Positions 25,540-35,751 are shown, counted from the first letter of the stretch. The stretch is DNA of 64,000 nt from Phormidium tenue FACHB-886 (GCF_014764505.1 NZ_JACXWX010000007.1:1-64000), one strand, 5' to 3'. A program made the numbers and translations. Notes: generated by a model from the letters alone, not told the origin.

Positions 25540-26250
25540 ATGGTGCTCAAGGCGGTTTTGTTTGACTTTAATGGCGTAATAATCAACGATGAGCCGCTGC
25601 ACCAGAAGCTGATCGAAGATCTGCTGCTTGCAGAAAATTTACGCCCAAAGCCAGAAGAATATCGCCAAATTTGCCTGGGACGCAGCGATCGCGCCTGCCT
25701 TAGAGATTTGTTTGAGCGACGCGGGCGAATTCTTTCTGAAGAACAATTAACCAAATTAATCGAGCGCAAGTCGCAAGCCTACCAGCAGCAGCTTGCCCAG
25801 CTCGAAAAACTGCCTGTTTATGTGGGACTTAGCGATTTGATCTTCCAAATTCGCGCGGCTCAGCTGCCGATGGGTGTAGTCAGCGGCGCGGTGCGAGCGG
25901 AGATTGAACTGGTGTTGAATCGGGTAGATCTGGCGCAGCACTTCACAGTCATTGTGGCAGGCGATGAGATTGCTACTAGCAAGCCCGATCCAACGGGCTA
26001 TCTGCTGGCGGTCGATCGGCTCAATCAGCAGCTTCCTGACCTGCACCTGCAGCCGCACGAGTGTTTGGCGATCGAAGACACGCCTGCAGGCATCCAAGCT
26101 GCCAAAAGAGCCGGCATGCAGGTCGTCGGGGTTGCCAACACCTACCCCTACCATATGATGCAGCGCCAATCGAACTGGGCAGTTGATTATCTATCAGAGC
26201 TAGAGCTCGATCGCGTCCGGGCCGTATACGAGCAGCGACAGGCGGCATAG
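25540..26250 (+). CDS. HAD-superfamily hydrolase-like protein with Asn in motif I
   Basis: A 236-residue protein of the beta-phosphoglucomutase/phosphatase-like HAD subfamily: motif I at residues 8-13, motif II VVSGA, motif III Lys in ATSKPDPTGY, and motif IV IEDTPAGIQAAKRAGM. In motif I the sequence is D9-F-N11-G-V instead of DxDG(T/V), so the general acid/base Asp is Asn. My recollection is that cyanobacterial relatives share FDFNGVIIND, so it is probably not decay. Phosphatase or mutase activity may be altered. ATG 25540 is chosen; the open frame upstream (25444) is not family-like. Confidence 0.85.
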   Translation: MVLKAVLFDFNGVIINDEPLHQKLIEDLLLAENLRPKPEEYRQICLGRSDRACLRDLFERRGRILSEEQLTKLIERKSQAYQQQLAQLEKLPVYVGLSDLIFQIRAAQLPMGVVSGAVRAEIELVLNRVDLAQHFTVIVAGDEIATSKPDPTGYLLAVDRLNQQLPDLHLQPHECLAIEDTPAGIQAAKRAGMQVVGVANTYPYHMMQRQSNWAVDYLSELELDRVRAVYEQRQAA

Positions 26251-26419
26251 CCACGACTGCAAGCCGATCGCCCTCCCTACGCTAGTCGGCTAAGGCAAAT
26301 CTCGCCGTGCCATTTTGTCTGCTGCATAAAACAGCATCAATCCGCTTGAGTACAAGTCAGTTCGCCGAGGCGATCCAGCTCATGTTGAGCTGTGAAGATT
26401 CTATAAATAGGAGTTCCAG

Positions 26420-27136
26420 ATGCAACGTGACTTCAAGCAACCTCTTCTTTCGGCAATTGCCACTGCTTCTCTGATGCTGTTAGCTAGCTGCGGCAGTGGC
26501 TCAACTCTAACTGCATCTCCAGCCACTCCTACCGCTCCAGCCACCACTACCGCTCCAGCCACTCCTCCTACTCAGTCCACCGCACTGAACCAGTCCGCTT
26601 CAGCGCCAGCCACTGCTCAGCCCACAGCCCAGCCTGCTGCTTCAACCGGAACAAGTTCAGAGTCCTCTAGAAGAGTCTCCCTGGAGAATGGGCGGGTGTC
26701 GTTTGTGCTGCCGCCCGGATTCACGCCCATGACTGCCGACGAAATTGCCCTCAAATTTCCCCGTCGTGGAGGCAACCAGCCACAATATGCCTATGCCAAC
26801 GATCGCCGCAGTGTAGCGATCGCCGTCACTTTCTCATCCTCAGCAGTTTCTCCTGAACAGCTACCAGAACTCAAAGACGTGCTGCAAAGATCGATCCAGC
26901 AGGCAATCCCAGAGACACAATGGCTGAACCAGGAAATCATCCAGATCAACAGCACGCCTTGGGCGCATTTAGAATTCGTCAGCCCGGCGATCGACACGAA
27001 TATTCACAACGACACTTATTTCACCTCGTTTGATGGCAAAATGCTCGGCTTCAACTTCAACGCCACCGTAGAGCAATACGAGGCGTTTGAAGCAGCCCTG
27101 CGGCAAACCCGTGACTCAATTTCGATTCAACAATGA
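26420..27136 (+). CDS. Secreted lipoprotein with Pro/Thr/Ala linker
   Basis: A 238-residue exported protein. A hydrophobic signal ends in the lipobox LLAS-C24. Residues 25-80 are a repetitive A/T/P/S-rich linker (runs of TAPATPT type). The folded C-terminal part (about 90-238: GRVSFVLPPGFTPMTADE ... YTFTSFDGK-like strands) resembles the DcrB/PsbP-like fold of lipoproteins. AGGAG precedes ATG 26420. It is monocistronic, 110 nt ahead of glgP on the same strand. Function is unknown. Confidence 0.75.
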   Translation: MQRDFKQPLLSAIATASLMLLASCGSGSTLTASPATPTAPATTTAPATPPTQSTALNQSASAPATAQPTAQPAASTGTSSESSRRVSLENGRVSFVLPPGFTPMTADEIALKFPRRGGNQPQYAYANDRRSVAIAVTFSSSAVSPEQLPELKDVLQRSIQQAIPETQWLNQEIIQINSTPWAHLEFVSPAIDTNIHNDTYFTSFDGKMLGFNFNATVEQYEAFEAALRQTRDSISIQQ

Positions 27137-27248
27137 GGCTGATCCCCACTTCTTGATGTAATCTTAAGCACTTCTCCCTTGTCATTCTCAATTGTATGGT
27201 GCATAAGTTTAGTTGAACCCTCAACCACTTCATATCGAAACTGCGCTT

Positions 27249-29789
27249 ATGACTAGCCAGCCCATTAGCCAGCCGATCGACTGTCCCGTAACGATCGAAG
27301 ACGATCGCACTGGAACATCAGTTGAAACGCTGAAGCGTGCCCTTGCCGATAACCTGTATTATCTGCAGGGCAAAGACGAAACGTTTGCAACGCTCACCGA
27401 CTATTTCATGGCGCTGGCGTACACAGTGCGCGATCGCCTGGTGCATCGTCGTATCAAAACCGCCCAAGCCTACCATTCCAAAGACGTAAAGCTGGTTTAC
27501 TACCTGTCTGCTGAGTTCCTGATCGGGCGTCTGCTGATCAACAACCTGATCAACCTCGGCATCTATGACCAGATGAAAGCTGCCCTCCAGGAATCTGGGC
27601 TGAACCTGGATGACCTGATGGAGCGCGAAGAAGAGCCGGGTCTGGGCAACGGCGGTCTAGGAAGGCTGGCAGCTTGCTTCTTAGACTCAATGGCAGCGCT
27701 AGAAATTCCGGCGATCGGCTATGGAATTCGCTACGAGTTTGGCATTTTTGACCAGCTAATTGCCGACGGCTGGCAAACCGAACGCCCCGACAACTGGCTG
27801 CAATTTGGCAACCCCTGGGAGCTACATCGCCCCGAATATACGGTAGAAGTCAACTTTGGTGGGCATACCGAAGGCTATACCGACGAAAAAGGCAGATTCC
27901 GCGTCCGTTGGGTTCCCCAGATCAAAGTGCTGGGCATGCCCTACGACACGCCGATCCCCGGCTACGGCAACAACACCGTCAACACACTGCGCCTCTGGTC
28001 TGCCAAAGCAGGCGAAGATTTTGACCTCAACACCTTTAACGCCGGCGACTACATCCAAGCTGTTGCCGCCAAAACCTTTTCAGAGAACATCTCCAAAGTT
28101 CTCTACCCCAATGACAACACCCCGCAGGGGAAGGAACTCCGCCTGCAGCAGCAGTATTTCTTTGTCTCCTGCTCGCTGCAGGACATCGTGCGGCTACACC
28201 TCCGCAAGCACAGCTCGTTTGACAATTTTGCGGATAAGGCAGCAATTCAGCTCAACGATACCCACCCGACGATCGGCGTGGCAGAGCTGATGCGGCTGCT
28301 GGTGGATGAACATGGTTTGGAGTGGAACAAAGCCTGGGATCTCACCCGCCGCACCTTCGCCTTTACCAACCACACCCTGCTGTCGGAGGCGCTGGAGCGC
28401 TGGTCGGTTAGCTTGTTTGGTCGGCTGCTGCCGCGCCATCTAGAAATTATTTATGAGATCAATCGGCAATTTCTGGAGGAAGTGCGGCTAAGGTATCCCA
28501 ACGATGCCGGCAAGCTGACTCGCATGTCGCTGATCGAAGAAGGGGAAGATAAAAAGATTCGCATGGCGCATTTGGCTTGCGTCGGTAGCTCCGCAATTAA
28601 CGGCGTTGCCGCACTGCATACCGAGCTGGTCAAACAAGACCTCTTCCGCGATTTCTATGAGCTGTGGCCCGAAAAGTTCCAGAACAAAACCAATGGCATT
28701 ACACCCCGCCGCTGGCTGCTGATGAGCAACCCAGAGCTGTCGGCATTGATCACTGAAAAAATTGGCAACGGCTGGATCAAAGACTTAGATGAGCTAAAGG
28801 GACTGGAAACGTTTGTAGACGACTGGGACTTCCGGCAGCGCTGGCGGCAGATCAAGCAGGAGCGCAAAGCCAAATTTGCAGACTATATTCTCCGCAGCAA
28901 TGGCATTGAGATCGATCCCAACTCGCTGTTTGATGTGCAAATCAAGCGGATTCATGAATACAAGCGGCAGTTGCTCAACATCATGCATGTGATCGCCCTG
29001 TACAACCGTATTAAGGACAATCCCAACCTTGATATGGTGCCACGTACGGTCATCTTTGGCGGCAAAGCGGCTCCGGGCTACTTCATGGCGAAGATGGTGA
29101 TCAAGTTGATTAACTCGGTCGCAGATGTGGTCAACAATGATCCAGAGGTGCGTGACCGACTCAAAGTGGTGTTTGTGGCAAACTACTCGGTGTCGCTGGG
29201 TCAGTTTGCTTATCCTGCAGCCGATCTGTCGGAGCAAATCTCCACGGCGGGCAAAGAAGCCTCTGGAACAGGCAACATGAAGTTTGCGCTAAACGGAGCG
29301 CTGACGATCGGCACCTTGGACGGAGCCAACGTGGAGATCCGCGAAGAGGTAGGAGCCGAAAACTTCTTCCTGTTTGGCTTAACGGCGCAGGAAGTGGTAG
29401 ATGTGAAGGCAAAAGGCTATAAGCCATTGGAATACTACAACGCCAACCCAGAGCTAAAGCGGGTGATCGACCAGCTCACGGCTGGCTTCTTCTCGCCCAA
29501 AGAGCCGGGGCTGTTCATGCCGATCGTCAGCTCATTGCTCAGCTCGGATGAGTACATGCTGCTGGCAGATTTCCAGGCGTATGCAGACTGCCAAACCCGT
29601 GCAGCGGATGCCTACCGCGACCAAGACGGCTGGACGCGCATGTCGATCCTCAACGTTGCCAACATGGGCAAATTTTCCTCCGACCGGACGATCGCCGACT
29701 ACTGCAAAGAAATTTGGCGTGTGGAGCCGGTTCCAGTCGATCTAGGTGAATACTCCCAGTCTGCGGCAGGCTTAAAAGTGCGGCCGTAG
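27249..29789 (+). CDS. glgP: Glycogen phosphorylase
   Basis: Cytosolic PLP enzyme that releases glucose-1-phosphate from glycogen. The 846-residue chain is full length and has the conserved LVYYLSAEFLIGRLL start region, GNGGLGRLAACFLDS, the RRIHEYKRQ-type segment (IKRIHEYKRQLLN) and the PLP-lysine motif EASGTGNMKFALNGALTIG. ATG 27249 is chosen over a TTG 12 codons earlier. In cyanobacteria it supports night-time or stress use of glycogen. A strong hairpin closes the gene. Confidence 0.96.
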   Translation: MTSQPISQPIDCPVTIEDDRTGTSVETLKRALADNLYYLQGKDETFATLTDYFMALAYTVRDRLVHRRIKTAQAYHSKDVKLVYYLSAEFLIGRLLINNLINLGIYDQMKAALQESGLNLDDLMEREEEPGLGNGGLGRLAACFLDSMAALEIPAIGYGIRYEFGIFDQLIADGWQTERPDNWLQFGNPWELHRPEYTVEVNFGGHTEGYTDEKGRFRVRWVPQIKVLGMPYDTPIPGYGNNTVNTLRLWSAKAGEDFDLNTFNAGDYIQAVAAKTFSENISKVLYPNDNTPQGKELRLQQQYFFVSCSLQDIVRLHLRKHSSFDNFADKAAIQLNDTHPTIGVAELMRLLVDEHGLEWNKAWDLTRRTFAFTNHTLLSEALERWSVSLFGRLLPRHLEIIYEINRQFLEEVRLRYPNDAGKLTRMSLIEEGEDKKIRMAHLACVGSSAINGVAALHTELVKQDLFRDFYELWPEKFQNKTNGITPRRWLLMSNPELSALITEKIGNGWIKDLDELKGLETFVDDWDFRQRWRQIKQERKAKFADYILRSNGIEIDPNSLFDVQIKRIHEYKRQLLNIMHVIALYNRIKDNPNLDMVPRTVIFGGKAAPGYFMAKMVIKLINSVADVVNNDPEVRDRLKVVFVANYSVSLGQFAYPAADLSEQISTAGKEASGTGNMKFALNGALTIGTLDGANVEIREEVGAENFFLFGLTAQEVVDVKAKGYKPLEYYNANPELKRVIDQLTAGFFSPKEPGLFMPIVSSLLSSDEYMLLADFQAYADCQTRAADAYRDQDGWTRMSILNVANMGKFSSDRTIADYCKEIWRVEPVPVDLGEYSQSAAGLKVRP

Positions 29790-29797
29790 CTGTTCTA

Positions 29798-29841
29798 TTA
29801 CTAAGAAAAAAGCGTCCAATCGGACGCTTTTTTCTTAGTAA
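29798..29841 (+). terminator. Intrinsic terminator of glgP
   Basis: A 20-bp perfect stem (29798-29817 with 29822-29841) closes an AATC loop; the GC-rich top GCGTCC/GGACGC is followed by TTTTTT. It is the most canonical terminator in the window. Confidence 0.92.
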
Positions 29842-29864
29842 TACTGATTTCTTAGTAATACTGA
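29831..29864. repeat. 17-bp tandem duplication in the glgP terminator foot
   Basis: TTTCTTAGTAATACTGA is present twice back to back (29831-29847, 29848-29864); the first copy overlaps the terminator's descending arm. Confidence 0.7.
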
Positions 29865-29949
29865 GCGATAGAAGAGAGCCATCACTGCTTTTATTCTTTG
29901 GATAGTATGCGATCGCTTTCTCTAGGTCTCGTTACGACTTCTAGCTAAG

Positions 29950-30345
29950 TTAAGCCCCAAATGGCTTCAGCCATCCCCGTCGCATCGCCATCTCTATTCC
30001 AAAAGCCGCGATTGCTATCATTCCCACGCTTTCCACCACTGCAACGCCAGCCGGCAGCGGCTGAGCCAGAGTTGCTCCCTCAACTTGCGCCAGTCCCCGC
30101 ACCAGCCCAAACGCCAGCACTGCTCCCTGCCGCAGATGCGAGTTGTTATCTTGCCGGACGATGTAGCGGTAAGTCACGCCAAACAGAAAACCAGTTACCA
30201 GCGCGATTGCACCTCGAATCAGCAAGAGGGGAACCGCGATCGGCTGCACCGGAACCAGCGCAAAGCAAACAAAGGCGATCGTTGTAGCGGTTGCACCCAG
30301 ACTGCCTGCTTTCACCGACTCGATCCGTTCTGCTGCCAGATTCAT
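29950..30345 (-). CDS. Small conserved membrane protein
   Basis: A 131-residue protein with three or four hydrophobic segments (about 15-35, 38-58, 74-90 weaker, 100-120) separated by short basic loops such as YRYIVRQDNN. It resembles cyanobacterial integral membrane proteins of unknown function. It begins 16 nt after the end of the 1327-residue membrane protein, so the two are almost certainly one operon and perhaps one complex. Confidence 0.65.
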   Translation of the reverse strand: MNLAAERIESVKAGSLGATATTIAFVCFALVPVQPIAVPLLLIRGAIALVTGFLFGVTYRYIVRQDNNSHLRQGAVLAFGLVRGLAQVEGATLAQPLPAGVAVVESVGMIAIAAFGIEMAMRRGWLKPFGA

Positions 30346-30361
30346 CGTCCTACTCCCAGCT

Positions 30362-33300
30362 TTATTCCCAGCTTTCCAGCTCCGTCATCCAGTATTGCAG
30401 GAGTGCGTTCATTTGATGACGGCGGGCTTCAAAATTGGCGGCGATCCAGATGAAGAGCAAGCCCAGCACAATTCCGATCGCCCACAGCAGCAGCGAATAA
30501 GTGCTCACGAACAGCCAGAGCAGCCGCAAAACACGCAAAATAAAGGCAGCAGTGCCGATATAGAGAAACGCCCGCACCCGTAGCACAATCCCCAGCAGCA
30601 CAAACACCAGCCCAATTCCCAGTGCAAATAGCCCTACCCAAAAACCACTCGCGCCCGTCTCGATCTCCGCTTGATACAGCGCTGTCAAACAAATTAACCC
30701 GGTGGCAAGCGATCGCAGCCAATGCCGCTGCTCCCGCCCTGGCACCGATCGCAATGCCGGATCGATCTGTGCTGCATACAGCAGTGAGCCACCTAGCGCA
30801 ACGCTAATCCACAGCAAACTGAGCGAATTCTGCTGCCCTAGATAGCGCAGAATTGCCCAATCCAACAGCAACACAGCTAAATAGCTAAGACGAATGTTTC
30901 GAGTCGATTTGGCTAGCCAAGCGTAAAAAGCCGCCACAATCAGCAGACTTTGAATCGCGATCGGCTGCAGCGTCAGCACGACGATCGTCATCGGCAGCAC
31001 CATCGCCGTCTTTTGCCAGGGGTCAAGCAGCCAACCCCAGCGGTCCCACGGCAGAAAATATAGCCCGATCGCCACTACTGCGGCGATTGCCCCTGCCCAG
31101 CCTAGCAGCAGCGGATTGGGAATTAGCCAATCCAGACCACGCCCAGTCAGAAGCAGAAATTCTAGAATTCCTGCATAGGTCCAGCTTGCTCGCAAGAATG
31201 AGGAATTCTTCGTCCAATTTGATTTCCCTGACTGAGCTATTGTCAAGTTATCGCTTAGTTCTGGCGGTCGGTCTTCTCCATCTTGTCGACCGTTCCCCAA
31301 TGCGTATTCCGTCAGTAGCCCAAGGATTCCCAACCAGTACATCCGCCCAAATGCACTGAAGGTCAACGGCAGTGCTACCAGTGCCAAACTGCTTCCGACT
31401 GCCCAATGCAAGTGCGCGATCGCCCTTAGCTCTGGCAGCGACAGACGCAAGTAGGGCAGCAGCCAACGGCAGCCGAGGCGACCGACTACTGCAATCAGGG
31501 CTGCCAACCCAGCCAACAGCGTCATGCCGTCTCCTAAGTTGCCGCCTTTTGCTTGGGCAAGCTGGTAGCCCAGCAGTTCGTAGGCTCCAGCGGTGAAGAA
31601 CAGAACTGACAGGAGAGTCAGCGGTTTTAGGGAAAGCTGACGCCGACCCACCCCTATACCAATCAACGCGGCTGCTAATGTGTAAAGTCCGGTTTGGGCA
31701 GTAAATCCATCTGCTGCTGCCAGTCCGTGGGCAATTAGCCAGCCCAAGCCAGCATACAAGAGTGGAATGAGATGCCAACTGGCGCGGTAGGATGAACGGG
31801 CACGGCTGACCCAAATATCCCCAAGCACCTGACTAACCAGCCCCAAGCCCAGCGTAGCGATCGCCACACCTACAGCCGTACCGCCATTTAGCCGTACCAG
31901 CAGTATCGCCAACAGTTCAATGCTCCACCCAACGCCCAGAAAGCCCAAATCCGTCGGCTGCTGGCTGATGCGAAAGGCGATCGCACCCGTCGTTAAGCCT
32001 GTTGCCAGCAGCATCGCCCCACTCGGCTCAAGCAGACCGACTGTTGTGAGATAAAGCAGCGTCACGACACACAGCGCGATCGCCCAGACGTTTGCAGCAC
32101 TAGCATAGAGCTGGCTCAGGACAGTTTGATGCCGTGCCAGCCAGCTCCGTAGCAGCCACAGAAGCCACAGCGTAGCAGCCAGCAAATTGGCAATAGCAGG
32201 TAGCGAAAGGCGATCAAAGGTTTCGTAGATCGCCACAGCTTCAAACCCTAAGCCAAAGCCGACTGTTAGCAGGGCGGTGGGCAGCGATCGAAGGGTGCCC
32301 GTGTTGACCAGCATCAGGAGCGTCCCAACTCCCAGGCTGATTAACCAAGCATAGGGTTGCGCGACCAGCAGCAGTTGGGCAATGAGGGCAATGCTGCTCA
32401 GTCCTGCTGCGAGGTGAGTCGCCGCACGGCGCGAACGGGACATTACGGTGAGCAGCAAAGGCGTTACTAGCCAGATCAGGTTAGGGTTTAGCGTTTCTCC
32501 ATTCAATGTTGTTTCAAACCACCCCAGCCCCACACGCGAAAGCAACAGCGCATAGCTGACTGCTGCCAGCCCCAAGCCCAGATTCCAAGCACTCTGCCGC
32601 CAGCGCTGATCCTCCAGGAGCGCAGCTCTGCCAAAGTCAAGGCTCAATCCCCATTCGATCGCCATTGCCAGTAGCAGCAGTCGCGCCCAGTCCAGTGCAT
32701 CCCAGTTAGGAAACAGCCAGTCAATCCAAGACAGCACCGCAGCCAAGGCGCAGAGGTGTGTTAGATACAGGAGCGGTAAGGCAGGCACTCGCTTTCGAAA
32801 TACCTCTACCAGCGTTAGCACTGCCAGCGTCAGGTTCAGCGATCGCAGCAGTGGATTTGCCAAACTTAGACACTCCAGCACCAGCCCTAAACTAAGCGCC
32901 ATCAGCTCTGCCTGCTGTGCCAGGTCGAATCGGGCTGCTGGCAGAGTCCGATTTGCGGATTGTTCCCCTGAGCCACTCATCCGCCGCAGCCAAGCTGCCA
33001 GTCCCAGCGTCACCAGCACATAGGGAAAGATGCCCAGCCCCACCAACGCCCATGGCATTCCTCGATCGCCTGCCACCTGCTCTGCCCAACCGACCCAGCC
33101 CTGCCGCAGCGTAGAGGGAACTACCTGCCACAGTAAACAATAAGCCTGTAGCCCAACTAAACCGATCGCTACTAGAATTTGCGAGTCGCGCTGGGTTTGC
33201 AGCTGATCGAGCAGGAGCCACAGCCCCAGTCCGCTCACCGCGATCGCTTGCCAAGGAGAATCAGCTGACACAGATACCAGCCAGCCCAGCAGCAGCAATA

Positions 33301-34345
33301 CCACACCAGCCGAACGCCAAACCGAAGGCAGGCGATCGCGCTGAATCATCCAGCAGAGCAGCCAGCCGCAAACGCCGAATGTCAGCCCCAGCTGACTAAC
33401 AGCAACCCCTGCCCCCAAAATTGCCCGTCCTACCAGCAGCAACGTTGCCAAAGCGACAATCAGGGGTGCAGCAACATATCGACCGCCAGAAGCCGATTCC
33501 GTAGAGGACACAGCCGTGCGCCGACCCACCTGCCGCAGCGTTAACAGCGCCGTGCCGATCGTGCCAACATAGGTTGCAACTAACGGCACAGTTGCCCAAT
33601 GCCAGCCTAGATGTAGCCAGCTTAGCCCGATCGCGTTCACCGCAGTCAAAGCCGCTCGTTCGCCGGTCACCATACCGTTCCGCGGACGCAGCAGAAATAG
33701 GGTGGTTGCAGATAGGCTGAGTGTAGCGATCGCTGCCAGCCCCAAGCCTGCCAAACTGCTGCTTAGCCGCAGCCCATCGATCATCCAAAAATTAACCGGA
33801 ATAATCAACAGCGTGGCAATTTGCAGCATTCGCGCCGTCAGACGAAGCTGCGATCGCCGCCCAATCCAAACGCCGACTGCCGCAAACGCCAGCGTGTAGG
33901 CGAACAAAATCCCATATTGCCCCACCACCGAAAAGTTTTGCCACTGGCTCGCTGCCAGCACCCCGGAAGAAACAACAACTAAAAACACACCCAAGAACAG
34001 CAGCCAGATGACGCTGACTTCTGCCATGAAGGATTGGAGGGTGCGGGTGAGGAAGCTGGAGGGCTGGGGAGCAGTGGTGACTGGCAGGAGAGCCACAGAG
34101 GCTAAAGCAGGTGCGGGCTGAGGGCTGGGCTGATCGATCGTCACAAAGTCATCTGTGAAGCCAGCTGCAGCGGGAATAAAACTGGGAGCAGGACAAATCA
34201 GATATTCTTCAGCAAACTGAAGAATCTGTCGATCGGACAGCAACCCAAGCTGCCGCCATGCGTCTAAGCCAGCTAGCAAATTAGGCTGCGAAAGCTGCTG
34301 TGCCGATAGCCTGAGAATGACGGAGCGATCGTCAGGGGAAGCCAT
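30362..34345 (-). CDS. Very large polytopic membrane protein, unknown function
   Basis: A 1327-residue protein. The first ~75 residues are soluble (LRLSAQQLSQPNLLAGLDAWRQLGLLSD ... FAEEYLICPAP in pieces), followed by a linker and then more than 30 predicted membrane spans in pairs, rich in Leu, Trp and Gly, to the C-terminus (ending with a small cytoplasmic tail). The architecture resembles the DUF2157/DUF2339 class of large bacterial membrane proteins, but no enzymatic motif is visible. ATG 34345. Followed by the small membrane gene at 30345. It could be a transporter-like or envelope polymer-handling protein; that is speculation. Confidence 0.7.
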   Translation of the reverse strand: MASPDDRSVILRLSAQQLSQPNLLAGLDAWRQLGLLSDRQILQFAEEYLICPAPSFIPAAAGFTDDFVTIDQPSPQPAPALASVALLPVTTAPQPSSFLTRTLQSFMAEVSVIWLLFLGVFLVVVSSGVLAASQWQNFSVVGQYGILFAYTLAFAAVGVWIGRRSQLRLTARMLQIATLLIIPVNFWMIDGLRLSSSLAGLGLAAIATLSLSATTLFLLRPRNGMVTGERAALTAVNAIGLSWLHLGWHWATVPLVATYVGTIGTALLTLRQVGRRTAVSSTESASGGRYVAAPLIVALATLLLVGRAILGAGVAVSQLGLTFGVCGWLLCWMIQRDRLPSVWRSAGVVLLLLGWLVSVSADSPWQAIAVSGLGLWLLLDQLQTQRDSQILVAIGLVGLQAYCLLWQVVPSTLRQGWVGWAEQVAGDRGMPWALVGLGIFPYVLVTLGLAAWLRRMSGSGEQSANRTLPAARFDLAQQAELMALSLGLVLECLSLANPLLRSLNLTLAVLTLVEVFRKRVPALPLLYLTHLCALAAVLSWIDWLFPNWDALDWARLLLLAMAIEWGLSLDFGRAALLEDQRWRQSAWNLGLGLAAVSYALLLSRVGLGWFETTLNGETLNPNLIWLVTPLLLTVMSRSRRAATHLAAGLSSIALIAQLLLVAQPYAWLISLGVGTLLMLVNTGTLRSLPTALLTVGFGLGFEAVAIYETFDRLSLPAIANLLAATLWLLWLLRSWLARHQTVLSQLYASAANVWAIALCVVTLLYLTTVGLLEPSGAMLLATGLTTGAIAFRISQQPTDLGFLGVGWSIELLAILLVRLNGGTAVGVAIATLGLGLVSQVLGDIWVSRARSSYRASWHLIPLLYAGLGWLIAHGLAAADGFTAQTGLYTLAAALIGIGVGRRQLSLKPLTLLSVLFFTAGAYELLGYQLAQAKGGNLGDGMTLLAGLAALIAVVGRLGCRWLLPYLRLSLPELRAIAHLHWAVGSSLALVALPLTFSAFGRMYWLGILGLLTEYALGNGRQDGEDRPPELSDNLTIAQSGKSNWTKNSSFLRASWTYAGILEFLLLTGRGLDWLIPNPLLLGWAGAIAAVVAIGLYFLPWDRWGWLLDPWQKTAMVLPMTIVVLTLQPIAIQSLLIVAAFYAWLAKSTRNIRLSYLAVLLLDWAILRYLGQQNSLSLLWISVALGGSLLYAAQIDPALRSVPGREQRHWLRSLATGLICLTALYQAEIETGASGFWVGLFALGIGLVFVLLGIVLRVRAFLYIGTAAFILRVLRLLWLFVSTYSLLLWAIGIVLGLLFIWIAANFEARRHQMNALLQYWMTELESWE

Positions 34346-34929
34346 AGCTGACCTAGCGCTGAAAGGAGTGAATTCAGTTTAGTCTGCCCTAATTCAGAAC
34401 TCGATCGCGGCAGAGCCAGATGTTCTCGTGGCATAGGCGCTCTAGCTAGCGTTTTTAAGGGTTAGCTTCTTGCAGGCTAAACGAGCTGGAGCTGATAAAT
34501 TGCAGCTCTATTCAATCAAAACTTTTATAGGTAGAACGATGTTATTGCGCTACGCCTTAAAGGGAGCTTCTTTTATACAAAAAGAATTGTCCTAACAAAC
34601 GCGCGTAGCGCTATATCAGAGCGACTTTGCTGATCACTACTGATTAAACTTTGGCATTTTTGCCATTGTAAAATTTGTTCTTTATCTGATGCAAAAAGCT
34701 ATAGCCGTCAGCATCACCCTTTGGACATTTCTGAGGAAATATAGAAGCACACCTACAAGGATATCTTTGTCCCAGCCGCCACAGCAGCTACTATATTCCT
34801 AACAATTCAAAAATGAGTGGCTCAACTGCTGCAAAACGAGTTAAGCAATTTATCTTAAATAACCGATCGCCAACCGGCGGGAAGCTGCAGCACTCGTCTG
34901 AAGCTATCTAAGAAGCTATCTAAAATGAT
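34346..34929. other. Gene-free stretch with short repeats
   Basis: About 580 bp with no credible gene. It contains the promoter region of the leftward membrane-protein gene, a partial palindrome at about 34547, GCGC-GTA-GCGC at 34601-34611, and a 12-bp tandem repeat at 34901-34924. I see no RNA gene. Confidence 0.5.
34901..34924. repeat. 12-bp tandem repeat after plsY
   Basis: AAGCTATCTAAG followed by AAGCTATCTAAA, just beyond the plsY stop. Confidence 0.6.
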
Positions 34930-35598
34930 TTACGGTTCCACATGCTGCTGCGATTGCCCAATCCGAGGTTCTGTACCTGCCAAGAGCCGCTGAATATTCG
35001 CTTTGTGCCGCAAAACAACATAGATTGCACCTGCGATCGCCATCAGCAAGAAAGCGACTGGCTGCTGAAACAGCCACATACAAACAATTGCTGCCAGTGC
35101 CGCTGCAATAGAACCCAGCGAAACAATCCGCGAGGCTGCCAAAACGACCGCAAACACAACCGCCACTGCCAGCCCCACCTGCCAAGACATCGCCAACAGC
35201 ACTCCCAGCCCCGTAGCCGCCGATTTACCGCCCGTAAATTGTATCCAGATCGATCGGCTGTGTCCCAAAATTGCCAGCAGCGCTGAGATTGTTAATGCCC
35301 AAGGAAGCCAGTTGAAATTAATTTCAGCAGGGGTGGTTGCTGCGATTGTAGGCAGTGAATAGAACCAGCGCGTTAAGGCAACTGCCGCAACGCCCTTCAG
35401 CAGATCGACCAACAGCACAATTGCCGCCGGAACCTTGCCCAATGTTCGTAAAACATTCGTCGCTCCGGTAGATTTAGAGCCATGCTCCCGGATGTCAATG
35501 CCCTTTAGCAGCTTGCCCAACCAATAGCCCGTCGGAATCGAGCCACACAGATAAGCGATCGCCCAAATCAAGACGCTATACCCTACCCAAGCTGCCAT
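34930..35598 (-). CDS. plsY: Glycerol-3-phosphate acyltransferase PlsY
   Basis: Inner-membrane enzyme that transfers an acyl group from acyl-phosphate to glycerol-3-phosphate, the first step of phospholipid and galactolipid synthesis. All three PlsY motifs are seen: GSIPTGYWLGK, GSKSTGATNVLRTLG and GHSRSIWIQFTGGKSAATGLG. About 222 residues with five membrane segments and a short Gln-rich tail. The frame is open further upstream (to 35724), but ATG 35598 gives the normal first membrane helix. Confidence 0.95.
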   Translation of the reverse strand: MAAWVGYSVLIWAIAYLCGSIPTGYWLGKLLKGIDIREHGSKSTGATNVLRTLGKVPAAIVLLVDLLKGVAAVALTRWFYSLPTIAATTPAEINFNWLPWALTISALLAILGHSRSIWIQFTGGKSAATGLGVLLAMSWQVGLAVAVVFAVVLAASRIVSLGSIAAALAAIVCMWLFQQPVAFLLMAIAGAIYVVLRHKANIQRLLAGTEPRIGQSQQHVEP

Positions 35599-35751
35599 GC
35601 TGGAACCCTCACTGACAATCGACCCATTTCTCAGTACCCATTTCCTCAGTAACAGTCTACCGCGAGGACATTCCCCTTTATCAGCAGTGTCGGCAGCTAA
35701 AGATGGCAAGATCAAAACTGACACGACGAGAGCAAAATCAGCTTTAGATTA

